Program-made: the position numbers and the translations under genes
The notes under the pieces: generated by a model
Seen by the model: the letters and a program-made list of their open reading frames with translations, nothing else
What the model was told of the DNA's origin: nothing
The model's database searches: none
Origin: DATEPR01 sp036491115
Lineage (GTDB): Bacteria > Actinomycetota > Actinomycetes > Mycobacteriales > Pseudonocardiaceae
Direction of reading: 5' to 3'
Assembly (NCBI GenBank): GCA_036491115.1
Contig: DASXCQ010000030.1
Coordinates: 40,609 to 104,608, forward strand
Length of the DNA: 64,000 nt
Shown: positions 15,754 to 23,577 of the stretch, one piece after another
Layout of the letters: the number at the start of each line of letters is the position of its first letter
How positions within the stretch are numbered: the first letter of the stretch is position 1

Positions 15754-17280
15754 CTAGCGCCGGGGCATGTCGCTGGGGAAATCGTCCGCGACCGTGGCGC
15801 CCAGTTCCAGCAGCGCCGTCCTGGTCGAACCGGCCAGGCGCTCCAGCTCGATCTCGGCGCCCTCCTCCAGGTGCGGGTCGAACGGGATCCGGCACACCGC
15901 GCGGCAGCGCGAGCCGAAGTGTTCGGCCAGCCGTTCCAGGTCGACGGCACCCGACTTCGGGCGTACCGAGTTGATCACCGCCACCGACCGGGACACCAGG
16001 TCGTGGTAGCCGTGCGCGTCCAGCCAGTCCAGCGTCGCCGACGCCGACCGGGCCCCGTCCACCGAACCGGACGACACGATCACCAGCGAGTCGGCGATGT
16101 CCAACACACCCCGCATCGCCGAGTGCATCAGGCCGGTACCACAGTCGGTGAGCACGATGTTGTAGAAGTGCTCCAGCAGATCGATGGTGCGCCGGTAGTC
16201 GTCCTCGCTGAACGCCTCGGACACGGCAGGGTCCTGCTCGCTGGCCAGTACCTCCAGCCGACTCGGGCCCTGTGAGGTGTAGGCGCGCACGTCGCTGTAC
16301 CGGGTGATCCGGCCGGCGTCGCGCAGCAGGTGCCGCACGGTCGCGGTGGTCTCCAGCGGGATCTTCTGGCTGAGCGTGCCCCGGTCCGGGTTGGCGTCCA
16401 CCGCGATCACCCGGTCACCGCGCAGCGACGCGAAGGTCGAGCCCAGCGTCGTCGTGGCGGTGGTCTTGCCGACGCCACCCTTCAGGCTGAGCATCGCGAT
16501 CTTGTAGCACCCGCGCAGCGGCTGGTTGATCCGCGCGATCAGATCCCTGCGGTGTACGTCGGCCGGGCTCTCGCCCAGGTTCACCGCATGCCCCGTCACC
16601 TTGAACACGGCCCGCCGCCAGCCGGTCTGCGGCGGCCGCTTGGTCTGGCGCAGCAACTGCGACGAGGACAGGTCGTGCGCGGCCGCCTGCGCCTGCCGGG
16701 ACAGGCCACCCGGCACCGGCTGGCCCGGCGGGACCTGGCCGGGCTGCGGCATCGGCGGCTGCGTCGGCCCACCCGCCGGAAACTGCTGCTCGAACGGGAA
16801 CGGCACGGGCGGCTGCGGGTAGCCGCTCGGGAAGGGCCCGGACTGGTTGCCCGGCACCGGATGCGGCCCGGACTGGCCGGCAGGCGTGGCATACGGGCCC
16901 GACGTGCTCCCCGGCGTGGGATACGGCCCGGACGAACTGCCCGGCGTGGGATACGGACCCGACTGGTTGCCCTGCGGCATCGGCCCGGACGAGCCGTCCT
17001 GCACCGAATACTGCCCGGACTGGCTACCCGGCAGCGGGAATCCACCCGAACCGGTCGGCTCGATGTAGGACGGGACCGGGTGCGGGTGCGGCTCGGGCGC
17101 GGCGTGTTGGCCGGAGAGCTGCTCGGGCTCCTGCTGCGGCACGCCGGGCGTGCCGGACTGGTCCGGGCCGGCCGTCGGTGCGGCCGGATTCGACGTCCTG
17201 GCCTGTGTCCCCTGTTGTCCGGCCGGTGGCTGCCAGTTCGCCTCGTGGCGTGGCGTGGGCTCCTCGTAGGGTCCGGTCAC
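15754..17280 (-). CDS. Proline-rich ParA/MinD-type ATPase (EspI-like)
   Basis: 508 residues. The first ~210 are disordered and Pro/Gly/Ser/Gln-rich with imperfect repeats of about ten residues around SGPYPTPG (at 16840-17030). A ParA/MinD ATPase follows: deviant Walker A LKGGVGKTTATTTLGSTF, VIAVDANPDRGTLSQK, the NIVLTDCGTGLMHSAM switch segment and SLVIVSSGSVDGARSA. The layout resembles EspI of type VII secretion loci, but no ESX gene is visible. GTG 17280 is set by GGAGGA about 9 nt upstream. It lies 83 nt downstream of ccsB on the same strand, so it may be in the hemL-ccsB transcript. Function unknown. Confidence 0.8.
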   Translation of the reverse strand: MTGPYEEPTPRHEANWQPPAGQQGTQARTSNPAAPTAGPDQSGTPGVPQQEPEQLSGQHAAPEPHPHPVPSYIEPTGSGGFPLPGSQSGQYSVQDGSSGPMPQGNQSGPYPTPGSSSGPYPTPGSTSGPYATPAGQSGPHPVPGNQSGPFPSGYPQPPVPFPFEQQFPAGGPTQPPMPQPGQVPPGQPVPGGLSRQAQAAAHDLSSSQLLRQTKRPPQTGWRRAVFKVTGHAVNLGESPADVHRRDLIARINQPLRGCYKIAMLSLKGGVGKTTATTTLGSTFASLRGDRVIAVDANPDRGTLSQKIPLETTATVRHLLRDAGRITRYSDVRAYTSQGPSRLEVLASEQDPAVSEAFSEDDYRRTIDLLEHFYNIVLTDCGTGLMHSAMRGVLDIADSLVIVSSGSVDGARSASATLDWLDAHGYHDLVSRSVAVINSVRPKSGAVDLERLAEHFGSRCRAVCRIPFDPHLEEGAEIELERLAGSTRTALLELGATVADDFPSDMPRR

Positions 17281-17363
17281 CGGTGGAGTCCTCCCTGCAC
17301 AAGCGGGTTGCGAGCGTGACCCAACTGACGGTAGTCGCAGGGAGCGTACGGGTCGACAGGTGG

Positions 17364-18347
17364 TCAGCCGACGCCGGCGTAGGAGTGCAGACCCGTGGTC
17401 ACCAGGTTGATGAAGAACAGATTGAAGATCATCACGGCGAAGCCGAGGATGTTGATGATCGCCGCCCTGGTGCCCCGCCAGCCGGCCGTGGCCCGCGAGT
17501 GGAGGTAGGCCGCGTAGACCACCCAGGCGATGAACGCCGTCGTCTCCTTGGGGTCCCAGCCCCAGAACCGGCCCCACGCCGACTCGGCCCAGATCGCCCC
17601 GCAGATCACGCCGAACGTGAACAGCGGGAAGCCGAAGATCGTGGTGCGGTAGGCCAGCCGGTCCAGCGTCGCGGTGCTGGGCAGCTTCGGCCCGATCCGG
17701 GTGAACCGGGACCGGTTGCGGTCGTAGGCGCCCTTGATCAGGTACATCACGCTCGCCACGCCGGGCACCAGCAGCACACCGCACGCCGTGGACACCACGG
17801 TCACGTGGATCACCAGCCAGTAGGACTGGAGCGCCGGCTGGACGGGCTCGGCCTGCGTGTAGAGGACCGTGCCGCCCAGGAACATCAGGATGAACACCGG
17901 GATCAGCACGAACGCGCCGAGCCTGCGGATCTGGAAGCGGCGCAGCATGATCAGCCAGGCGATCACCGCGACCAGGCACACGAACGACATGAACTCGTAC
18001 ATGTTGCCCAGCGGCCACCGGTCCACGGCCAGCCCGCGCAGCACGATGGACAGCAGGTGCACCACGGCACCCAGCACGGTCAGGCCGACGCCCATCCGGC
18101 CCAGCCGCTCGGCCAGCGGCCTGCTGCCCCGGGTGCCGGTGTCCGCGTCCGGGTCGACGGTCGTCGTCGTACCGGTGACGGTCACACCGCCCGCGGCGAC
18201 CAGTTCCCTGGCCGGCTCCGCCGCCTTGGCCGCATTGCGGCCGAAGGCCGTCTCGGCGAGGTAGAAGAACATCGACAGCACGTAGATCGTGACTGCCGCG
18301 GTGTAGGCGTACTGGCTGTTGTGGGCCAGCATCTCGTTGACTGCCAT
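17364..18347 (-). CDS. ccsB: Cytochrome c biogenesis protein CcsB (CcmF/CcsA-type heme handling)
   Basis: Integral membrane part of the System II heme-lyase complex. 327 residues; about eight helices are visible. The heme-binding WWD-type motif appears as FWGWDPKETTAFIAWVVYAAY (near residue 250), preceded by a conserved histidine (IHVTVVSTACGVLL). The loop after the first helix is long and contains a linker rich in Thr (TVTGTTTTVDPDADTG). ATG 18347 overlaps the resB stop by one base (TGATG). Upstream in-frame sequence belongs to resB on the same strand. In some nomenclatures this gene is called ccsA or resC. Confidence 0.93.
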   Translation of the reverse strand: MAVNEMLAHNSQYAYTAAVTIYVLSMFFYLAETAFGRNAAKAAEPARELVAAGGVTVTGTTTTVDPDADTGTRGSRPLAERLGRMGVGLTVLGAVVHLLSIVLRGLAVDRWPLGNMYEFMSFVCLVAVIAWLIMLRRFQIRRLGAFVLIPVFILMFLGGTVLYTQAEPVQPALQSYWLVIHVTVVSTACGVLLVPGVASVMYLIKGAYDRNRSRFTRIGPKLPSTATLDRLAYRTTIFGFPLFTFGVICGAIWAESAWGRFWGWDPKETTAFIAWVVYAAYLHSRATAGWRGTRAAIINILGFAVMIFNLFFINLVTTGLHSYAGVG

Positions 18348-20008
18348 CAACTGTCCTTCCCGGACGTGACCGCCTGTCCCTGGGCCACGGCCACGAGGCG
18401 GGCCGACAGCCGGGTGAACTCCTCGCCGTATCCGGCCTGGTCGGTGCGGGCCAGCCCACCGATCTCGACCACCGTACGACCGGCGTCGTCGCCCTGGTCG
18501 GCGGGGGTGCGGGACACCCTGACCCACACCCTGCGGCGCTTGACGGTCAGCGACACGATCAGGCCGCCGAGCATCAGCAACGCGAAGATCAACACGTAGA
18601 CCTGGGTGGGGTCGTGCGAGATCTGCAACGACACCCACCGCTGCACGTCGTCGAACCGGACGGTCGTGCCGTCGGGCAGCTTCGTGGTCTGCCCGATCCC
18701 CAGGTTCGCCTTGTCGACCAGCTTCAGCCGCCCGTCGGCGACCATGCTCTGGTCGATGGTGAAGATGCTCTGCCCGGTGCCGCTGCTCTCGCCCAGGTCA
18801 CCCTGATAGACGTCCACGGACACGCCCGGTTTGGTCAGGCCAGGGTAGGTCGAGCTGAGCAGGCCGCTCTGGTAGGCCGCCGTGGGCGCGAACAGCCCGG
18901 TGATCGCGATCTGCCTGGTGACCAGCTCGCTGGCGTTCGTCACGTTCGGCGGGTCGAACTTGGTGGCGCCCTCGGACAGCATCGTGCTGGTGTCGTCCGG
19001 CTTCCACTGCACCAGCCCGTGCCGGACGGTGCCGTCCGGGAAGGTGACGGTGAACTGTGGGGCGTAGCCGTTGCCCAGCAGGTAGACCCGGTCGCCCGCG
19101 GTGCGCAGCGGCGAGTCGACCCGCAGGTCGTAGGGCTTCCAGGTGTTCGTGGTCAGGTCGTCGCCGGACTGGTACTCGATGTCGGAGCCGTAGGTCAGCG
19201 GCTGTCCGGTGGGCAGGTAGGTGGCGGTGAAGTTGTCGACCTTCACGCAGAACGGGTCCAGGTGCGTGCCGTCCACCCGCAGGCCGGGAGTGAACGAGTC
19301 GTACTCCAGCACTCCCGAGTTGCAGAACTCGGAACCGTTGGCCAGCACGATGACCTGGCCCGAGTACATGAACATCTTGCCGATGGCGAACGACACGATC
19401 AGCCCGAGCAGGGCGAAGTGGAACACCAGATTGCCGGTCTCACGCAGGAAACCGCGTTCGGCGGACAGGCTGACCGTGCGGGCCGCACCCTCGCCGTCGG
19501 CGTCCCGGCGCATCCGCCAGCCGCGCAACTGACCGCGCACGGCGTCCGCGACCTCGGCCACGTCCTGGTCGCTGTCGAACTCGGCGTGCACGTGGTGCGG
19601 CAGCCGGGCCAGGTTCCTCGGCGTGATCACCGGCTTGGCGGTCCACTGCTTCGCGTACTCCAGCGACCGGGGCAGCAGGCAGCCCACCAGCGACACGAAC
19701 AGCAACACGTAGATCGCGGAGAACCAGACGCTGCTGTACACGGTGTAGAACTGCAGCCGGTCCAGCAGTTGTCCCCACCAGCCGTGGTCGGTGATGTACT
19801 GCTCGACCTTCGGGTCGTTGAGCGCCCGCTGCGGCAGCAGGGCGCCGGGCAGCGCGGCCAGCGCCAGCAGGAACAGCAGCACGAGCGCGGTGCGCATGGC
19901 GGTCAGGCCACGCCAGGTGTTGCGCAGGAAGGCCAGCACGGTGCGCACCGGACCGGGCCGGCTCGGTGGCGTCGGCTCGGTGACCTTCGGCGTGTCGACG
20001 GTCGTCAC
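18347..20008 (-). CDS. resB: Cytochrome c biogenesis protein ResB (Ccs1)
   Basis: 553 residues from GTG 20008. Three N-terminal helices (TALVLLFLLALAALPGALLP, FSAIYVLLFVSLVGCLLP, FHFALLGLIVSFAIG), a large extracytoplasmic domain of about 280 residues, then a fourth helix (VYVLIFALLMLGGLIVSL) match ResB. ResB with CcsB ligates heme to apocytochrome c on the outer face of the membrane. The start overlaps the ccdA stop (GTGA). A proline-rich cytoplasmic N-terminus of about 35 residues precedes the first helix. An upstream frame adds 30 residues that lie within ccdA and are less likely. Confidence 0.93.
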   Translation of the reverse strand: MTTVDTPKVTEPTPPSRPGPVRTVLAFLRNTWRGLTAMRTALVLLFLLALAALPGALLPQRALNDPKVEQYITDHGWWGQLLDRLQFYTVYSSVWFSAIYVLLFVSLVGCLLPRSLEYAKQWTAKPVITPRNLARLPHHVHAEFDSDQDVAEVADAVRGQLRGWRMRRDADGEGAARTVSLSAERGFLRETGNLVFHFALLGLIVSFAIGKMFMYSGQVIVLANGSEFCNSGVLEYDSFTPGLRVDGTHLDPFCVKVDNFTATYLPTGQPLTYGSDIEYQSGDDLTTNTWKPYDLRVDSPLRTAGDRVYLLGNGYAPQFTVTFPDGTVRHGLVQWKPDDTSTMLSEGATKFDPPNVTNASELVTRQIAITGLFAPTAAYQSGLLSSTYPGLTKPGVSVDVYQGDLGESSGTGQSIFTIDQSMVADGRLKLVDKANLGIGQTTKLPDGTTVRFDDVQRWVSLQISHDPTQVYVLIFALLMLGGLIVSLTVKRRRVWVRVSRTPADQGDDAGRTVVEIGGLARTDQAGYGEEFTRLSARLVAVAQGQAVTSGKDS

Positions 20009-20781
20009 AACGGCAGGCTCACAGACGTCACCACGGTTTCCCGCAGCCAGTCGACCAGATCGCCCCACAACCCGGTGACCAGCGCGAATCCGACACACAG
20101 CAGCAGGACGCCACCGGTGATCTGCACCCCGCGCACGTGCCGGCGCAACCAGCCCGTGGCCTGCACCGCCCAGCGGGCGCCCAGCGCGAGCACCACGAAC
20201 GGCACGCCCAGACCGAGGCAGTAGGCCAGTACCAGCAGGATGCCGCGCACGGTGCCCGATCCGACCTGGGTGCCGGCGGCCACCGACATCACGCCGGTCA
20301 GCGTCGGGCCCAGGCAGGGCGTCCAGCCCAGCGCGAACACCCCGCCCAGCAGCGGTGCGCCGACCAGGCCGGCCCTGGGCGCGGCGTGCGGCCGCACCTC
20401 GCGTTGCAGCAGCGGGATCAGGCCCAGGAACACCAGGCCCATCACGATCGTGAGGACACCGCCGATGCGTTCCAGCAGCGACTCGTTGTCCAGCAGGGCA
20501 TTGGACAGGCCCAGCACCAGCACGGAGCCGGCGCCGAACACCACGGTGAACCCGGCCACGAACAGCAGCGCGGCACCGGCGACCCGCCAGCGACCGCCAC
20601 GGGCCGGCTCGTCCACGGACACCGAGGGCGCGTCGGCACCCACCAGGCCGGCCAGATAGGCCAGATAACCGGGCACCAGCGGCACGACACAGGGCGACGC
20701 GAACGACAACGCACCGGCCGCCACCGCGACGCCGGCGGCCAGCAACAGCGGCCCCGACATGGCGAGCGCGGTGGGGTTCAC
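20005..20781 (-). CDS. ccdA: Thiol-disulfide transporter CcdA
   Basis: 258 residues with six predicted helices. The two functional cysteines are present in ASPCVVPLVPGYLAYLAG (helix 1) and GWTPCLGPTLTGV (helix 4); they pass electrons from cytoplasmic thioredoxin to the extracytoplasmic TlpA-like protein encoded just upstream. GTG 20781 is the start; an internal ATG (20760) would still keep the first helix. A gap of 92 nt separates it from the TlpA gene, large for this operon, but no promoter is clear there. Confidence 0.93.
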   Translation of the reverse strand: MNPTALAMSGPLLLAAGVAVAAGALSFASPCVVPLVPGYLAYLAGLVGADAPSVSVDEPARGGRWRVAGAALLFVAGFTVVFGAGSVLVLGLSNALLDNESLLERIGGVLTIVMGLVFLGLIPLLQREVRPHAAPRAGLVGAPLLGGVFALGWTPCLGPTLTGVMSVAAGTQVGSGTVRGILLVLAYCLGLGVPFVVLALGARWAVQATGWLRRHVRGVQITGGVLLLCVGFALVTGLWGDLVDWLRETVVTSVSLPL

Positions 20782-20873
20782 ACGACGAGGGTAAGGACCG
20801 TCAATACCCGGCCGACCACCGGTCCACCCGCCGCGCGGCGTCGGTCACAGCCGACGCCGATCCCACGCCGGGC

Positions 20874-21458
20874 TCACGCCTTGCTGGCTAGCGTCCGCAC
20901 TTCGGGCAGCAGCAGGGTGGCGGTGACCCGTTCCAGGTACACGGCGGCCACCCGGTGCCGGCGGTCCAGCACGATGGTCGAGGGCACCACCGCGCGCGGG
21001 TAGCCGCTCAACGCCAACAGCGACCGGCCGGCCGGGTCGAAGATCGACGGATAGCTGATCTGGTTGTCGTGCACGAAATCCAGGGCCGCGCTGCGCTGGT
21101 CGCGGACGTCGATGCCGATCAGTTGCACACCCTGCGCCCTGGTCTGCTGGAACACGGTGGACAGTTCGGGCGCCTCGTCCCGGCACGGCCCGCACCACTG
21201 GCCCCAGATGTTGATCACCACGACCTGGCCCGGGTAGTCGGACACGTGGATCTGTTTGTTCGGATCGGCGAGGCTCTGCCCGGTCAGGTCGGGCAGCACC
21301 TGCCGCTGCGACTCCGGGTAGGTGATGACCAGCTTGCCGCCGGGCGACACGAACGAGAACGAGCTGCCCTCGACGACCGCGTCCTTGCCGACCGCGCAGC
21401 CGGCCACGCACACGCCGGCCACCAGGGTGGCGGCCAGGATTCGGACCAACCGGCTCAT
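20874..21458 (-). CDS. TlpA/ResA-like thioredoxin lipoprotein
   Basis: 194 residues from ATG 21458. The signal peptide ILAATLVAGVCVAGCAVGKD ends in a lipobox (VAGC, Cys at about residue 21), so it is probably anchored on the outer membrane face. The thioredoxin fold has WGQWCGPCRDEAPELS with the CxxC pair, a cis-proline region (GYPRAVVPSTIVLD) and typical strands. It probably reduces the CxxCH cysteines of apocytochrome c with electrons from CcdA. Start overlaps the stop of the histidine phosphatase gene (ATGA). Confidence 0.92.
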   Translation of the reverse strand: MSRLVRILAATLVAGVCVAGCAVGKDAVVEGSSFSFVSPGGKLVITYPESQRQVLPDLTGQSLADPNKQIHVSDYPGQVVVINIWGQWCGPCRDEAPELSTVFQQTRAQGVQLIGIDVRDQRSAALDFVHDNQISYPSIFDPAGRSLLALSGYPRAVVPSTIVLDRRHRVAAVYLERVTATLLLPEVRTLASKA

Positions 21459-22129
21459 GCCCCGCTCACCCGCACGTTGGTCGCGCCGACCGGGTCGCTG
21501 TAGGTCACGCCGACCAGCTTCTCGTCGGCGAACTCCAGCGACGTGATGGACGCCAGCGAACACTGCCGTCGCCTCGGGTCGTGCCACAGCCGTCGACCCT
21601 CCACGAACCGCCGGACCGACACGATCGGCAGCTGGTGCGACACACACACCGCCTCCCGCCCGGCGGCCGCGGTGCGGGCCCGGTGCACGGCGGCCAGCAT
21701 GCGGTGCGCGATGTCCAGGTACGGCTCGCCCCAGGACGGCCGGAACGGGTTGCGCAGCGCGGGCCAGTTGCGCGGGTCGCGCAGCGCGCCGTCACCCACC
21801 GAGACCTTCTGGCCCTCGAACGAGTTGGCCGCCTCGATCAGCCGCTCGTCGGTGACCAGGTCGATCCGGTGCGAGTCGGCGATCGGCGCCGCGGTCTGCC
21901 TGGCCCGCTCCAGCGGTGAGCAGGCCACGTGCGCCACGTCGGCGTCCCGCAGGTGCTCCGCGACCACCAGCGCCTGCTGCTGGCCGCGCTCGGACAGCCG
22001 GAAGCCGGGCAGCCGGCCGTAGAGGATGCCGTCCGAGTTGTGCACCTCGCCGTGCCGCACCAGATGCACGATCGTGGTGACCGGTGTGCGCACGGCCTCC
22101 GGACCGCGCCGGGGCTCCGCGGACGTCAC
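21455..22129 (-). CDS. Histidine phosphatase family (phosphoglycerate mutase-like) protein
   Basis: 224 residues. The catalytic RHG is in VHLVRHGEVHNSDGILYGR (near residue 25), followed by LSERGQQQALVVAEHL; the second histidine is in AVCVSHQLPIVSVRRFV. Conserved arginine lies in CSPLERARQTAAPIA. The family includes phosphoglycerate mutases, cobalamin phosphatases and others; substrate is unknown. The gene lies between hemL and the TlpA gene with 4-nt overlaps on both sides, an arrangement also seen in mycobacteria near the ccs genes. Start GTG 22129. Confidence 0.88.
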   Translation of the reverse strand: MTSAEPRRGPEAVRTPVTTIVHLVRHGEVHNSDGILYGRLPGFRLSERGQQQALVVAEHLRDADVAHVACSPLERARQTAAPIADSHRIDLVTDERLIEAANSFEGQKVSVGDGALRDPRNWPALRNPFRPSWGEPYLDIAHRMLAAVHRARTAAAGREAVCVSHQLPIVSVRRFVEGRRLWHDPRRRQCSLASITSLEFADEKLVGVTYSDPVGATNVRVSGA

Positions 22130-23457
22130 TGGCCTGGCTCCTCACTCGCGGCGGCGGCCGCGGCAGCGGCCGGCAGCGCGGCCTCGATCACGGCGAACGC
22201 GTCGTCGTCCATGGCGGCGTTGACGAACCACGCCTCGAACGGGCTCGGCGGCCCGTACACGCCACCGGCCAGCAGGGCGTGGAAGAACGCCGGGAAGCGC
22301 CAGGTCTGGCTGGCCTTGGCGGACAGGAAGTCCTGCACCGGGGCCTCGGTGAAGAAGACGGACAGCAGGTTGCCCGCGTACTGCACGCGGTGCGCCACGC
22401 CGGCCGCGGTGAGAGCGGCGGTGAACAGGTCGCCCAGCCGGCGGGCGTTGGCGTCCAGCGCCTGGTAGACGGCGTCGTCGGCGGCGCGCAGCGTGGCCAG
22501 GCCGGCCGCGACGGCCACCGGGTTCCCGGACAGCGTGCCCGCCTGATAGACCGGGCCGACCGGCGCCAGCCTGGCCATCACGTCCGCCCGGCCGCCGAAC
22601 GCGGCGGCCGGCAGCCCGCCGGACATCACCTTGCCGAACGTGTAGAGGTCGCCCGGTACGTCCTCCAGGCCGAACCAGCCCGCCCTGGACACCCGGAAGC
22701 CGGTCATCACCTCGTCCATCACCAGCAGCGCGCCGTACTGGTGGGCGAGGTCGCGCAGGCCGGCGTTGAACCCGGGCAACGGCGCGACGGCGCCCATGTT
22801 GCCGGCGGCGGCCTCGGTGATCACGCAGGCGATGGTGTCCGGGTTGAGCCGGAACGCGTCGCCGACGGCGGCGAGATCGTTGTACGGCAGCACGATCGTG
22901 TCCGCGGCCTGCGCGCCGGTGACACCGGGCGAGGTGGGCAGGCCGAGCGTGGCGACACCGGATCCCGCGTCGGCGAGCAGCGCGTCCACGTGGCCGTGGT
23001 AGCACCCGGCGAACTTGATGATCTTGCTGCGACCGGTGAACCCCCGGGCCAGCCGGATCGCGCTCATGGTGGCCTCGGTGCCCGAATTGACCAGTCGCAC
23101 CTGGTCCACCGGCGCGACCCGGCCGATGATCTCCTCGGCCAGGTCGATCTCACCCTCGGTGGGCGTGCCGAACGAGAGCCCGGATGCCGCCGCCCGCCCG
23201 GCGGCCTCGACCACCGCAGGGTGCGCGTGGCCCAGGATCATCGGGCCCCAGGAGCTGACCAGGTCCACGTACCGGTTGCCGTCCGCGTCGGTCAGGTGCG
23301 GACCGGACCCGGAGACCATGAACCGGGGCGTGCCGCCGACCGACTGGAACGCGCGGACCGGCGAGTTGACGCCGCCGGGCGTGGCTGCGGTCGCCCGCTC
23401 GAACAGGGTCCGTGACCTGGTGACCGTCTGGCCGGTCGCCGTGGAGTTGCCGTGCAC
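22126..23457 (-). CDS. hemL: Glutamate-1-semialdehyde 2,1-aminomutase
   Basis: PLP enzyme converting the HemA product to 5-aminolevulinate, the HemB substrate. 443 residues. Signature pieces: FERATAATPGGVNSPVRAF at the N-terminus, NSGTEATMSAIRLARG, CYHGHVDALLADAGSG, VMDEVMTGFRVSRAGWFG and the PLP lysine in YTFGKVMSGGLPAAAF (near residue 268). Start GTG 23457 follows GGAGG only 2 nt away; no better start keeps the conserved N-terminus. A minus-strand frame stays open for 3 kb upstream but is antisense to the helicase. First gene of the cytochrome-maturation string, far from hemACD and hemB. Confidence 0.95.
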   Translation of the reverse strand: MHGNSTATGQTVTRSRTLFERATAATPGGVNSPVRAFQSVGGTPRFMVSGSGPHLTDADGNRYVDLVSSWGPMILGHAHPAVVEAAGRAAASGLSFGTPTEGEIDLAEEIIGRVAPVDQVRLVNSGTEATMSAIRLARGFTGRSKIIKFAGCYHGHVDALLADAGSGVATLGLPTSPGVTGAQAADTIVLPYNDLAAVGDAFRLNPDTIACVITEAAAGNMGAVAPLPGFNAGLRDLAHQYGALLVMDEVMTGFRVSRAGWFGLEDVPGDLYTFGKVMSGGLPAAAFGGRADVMARLAPVGPVYQAGTLSGNPVAVAAGLATLRAADDAVYQALDANARRLGDLFTAALTAAGVAHRVQYAGNLLSVFFTEAPVQDFLSAKASQTWRFPAFFHALLAGGVYGPPSPFEAWFVNAAMDDDAFAVIEAALPAAAAAAAASEEPGQ

Positions 23458-23508
23458 GGCCTCCAGTCTCGCAGGTCGCCCACTGTGGTCGCCGGCACGT
23501 CCCCAGCC

Positions 23509-23538
23509 TGTGGACAACCCCGTGGCGGCTGTGGACAA
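23509..23538 (+). promoter_or_regulatory. Two DnaA boxes between hemL and the helicase gene
   Basis: TGTGGACAA occurs twice, at 23509-23517 and 23530-23538, both perfect matches to the DnaA box TTGTCCACA read on the other strand, same orientation, 21 bp apart (two helical turns). They lie 40-69 bp before the helicase start and 52-81 bp from the hemL start. Confidence 0.7.
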
Positions 23539-23577
23539 CGTGTGCGGCTGTCGGGCGAATGGACTATCTCTGGGGGC

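Noticed and set aside
15754..18459. Single long minus-strand frame spanning the ATPase gene and ccsB
   Set aside because: The part beyond 17280 runs in another frame through ccsB, whose own frame has the WWD heme motif; the ATPase has a good ribosome site before GTG 17280.
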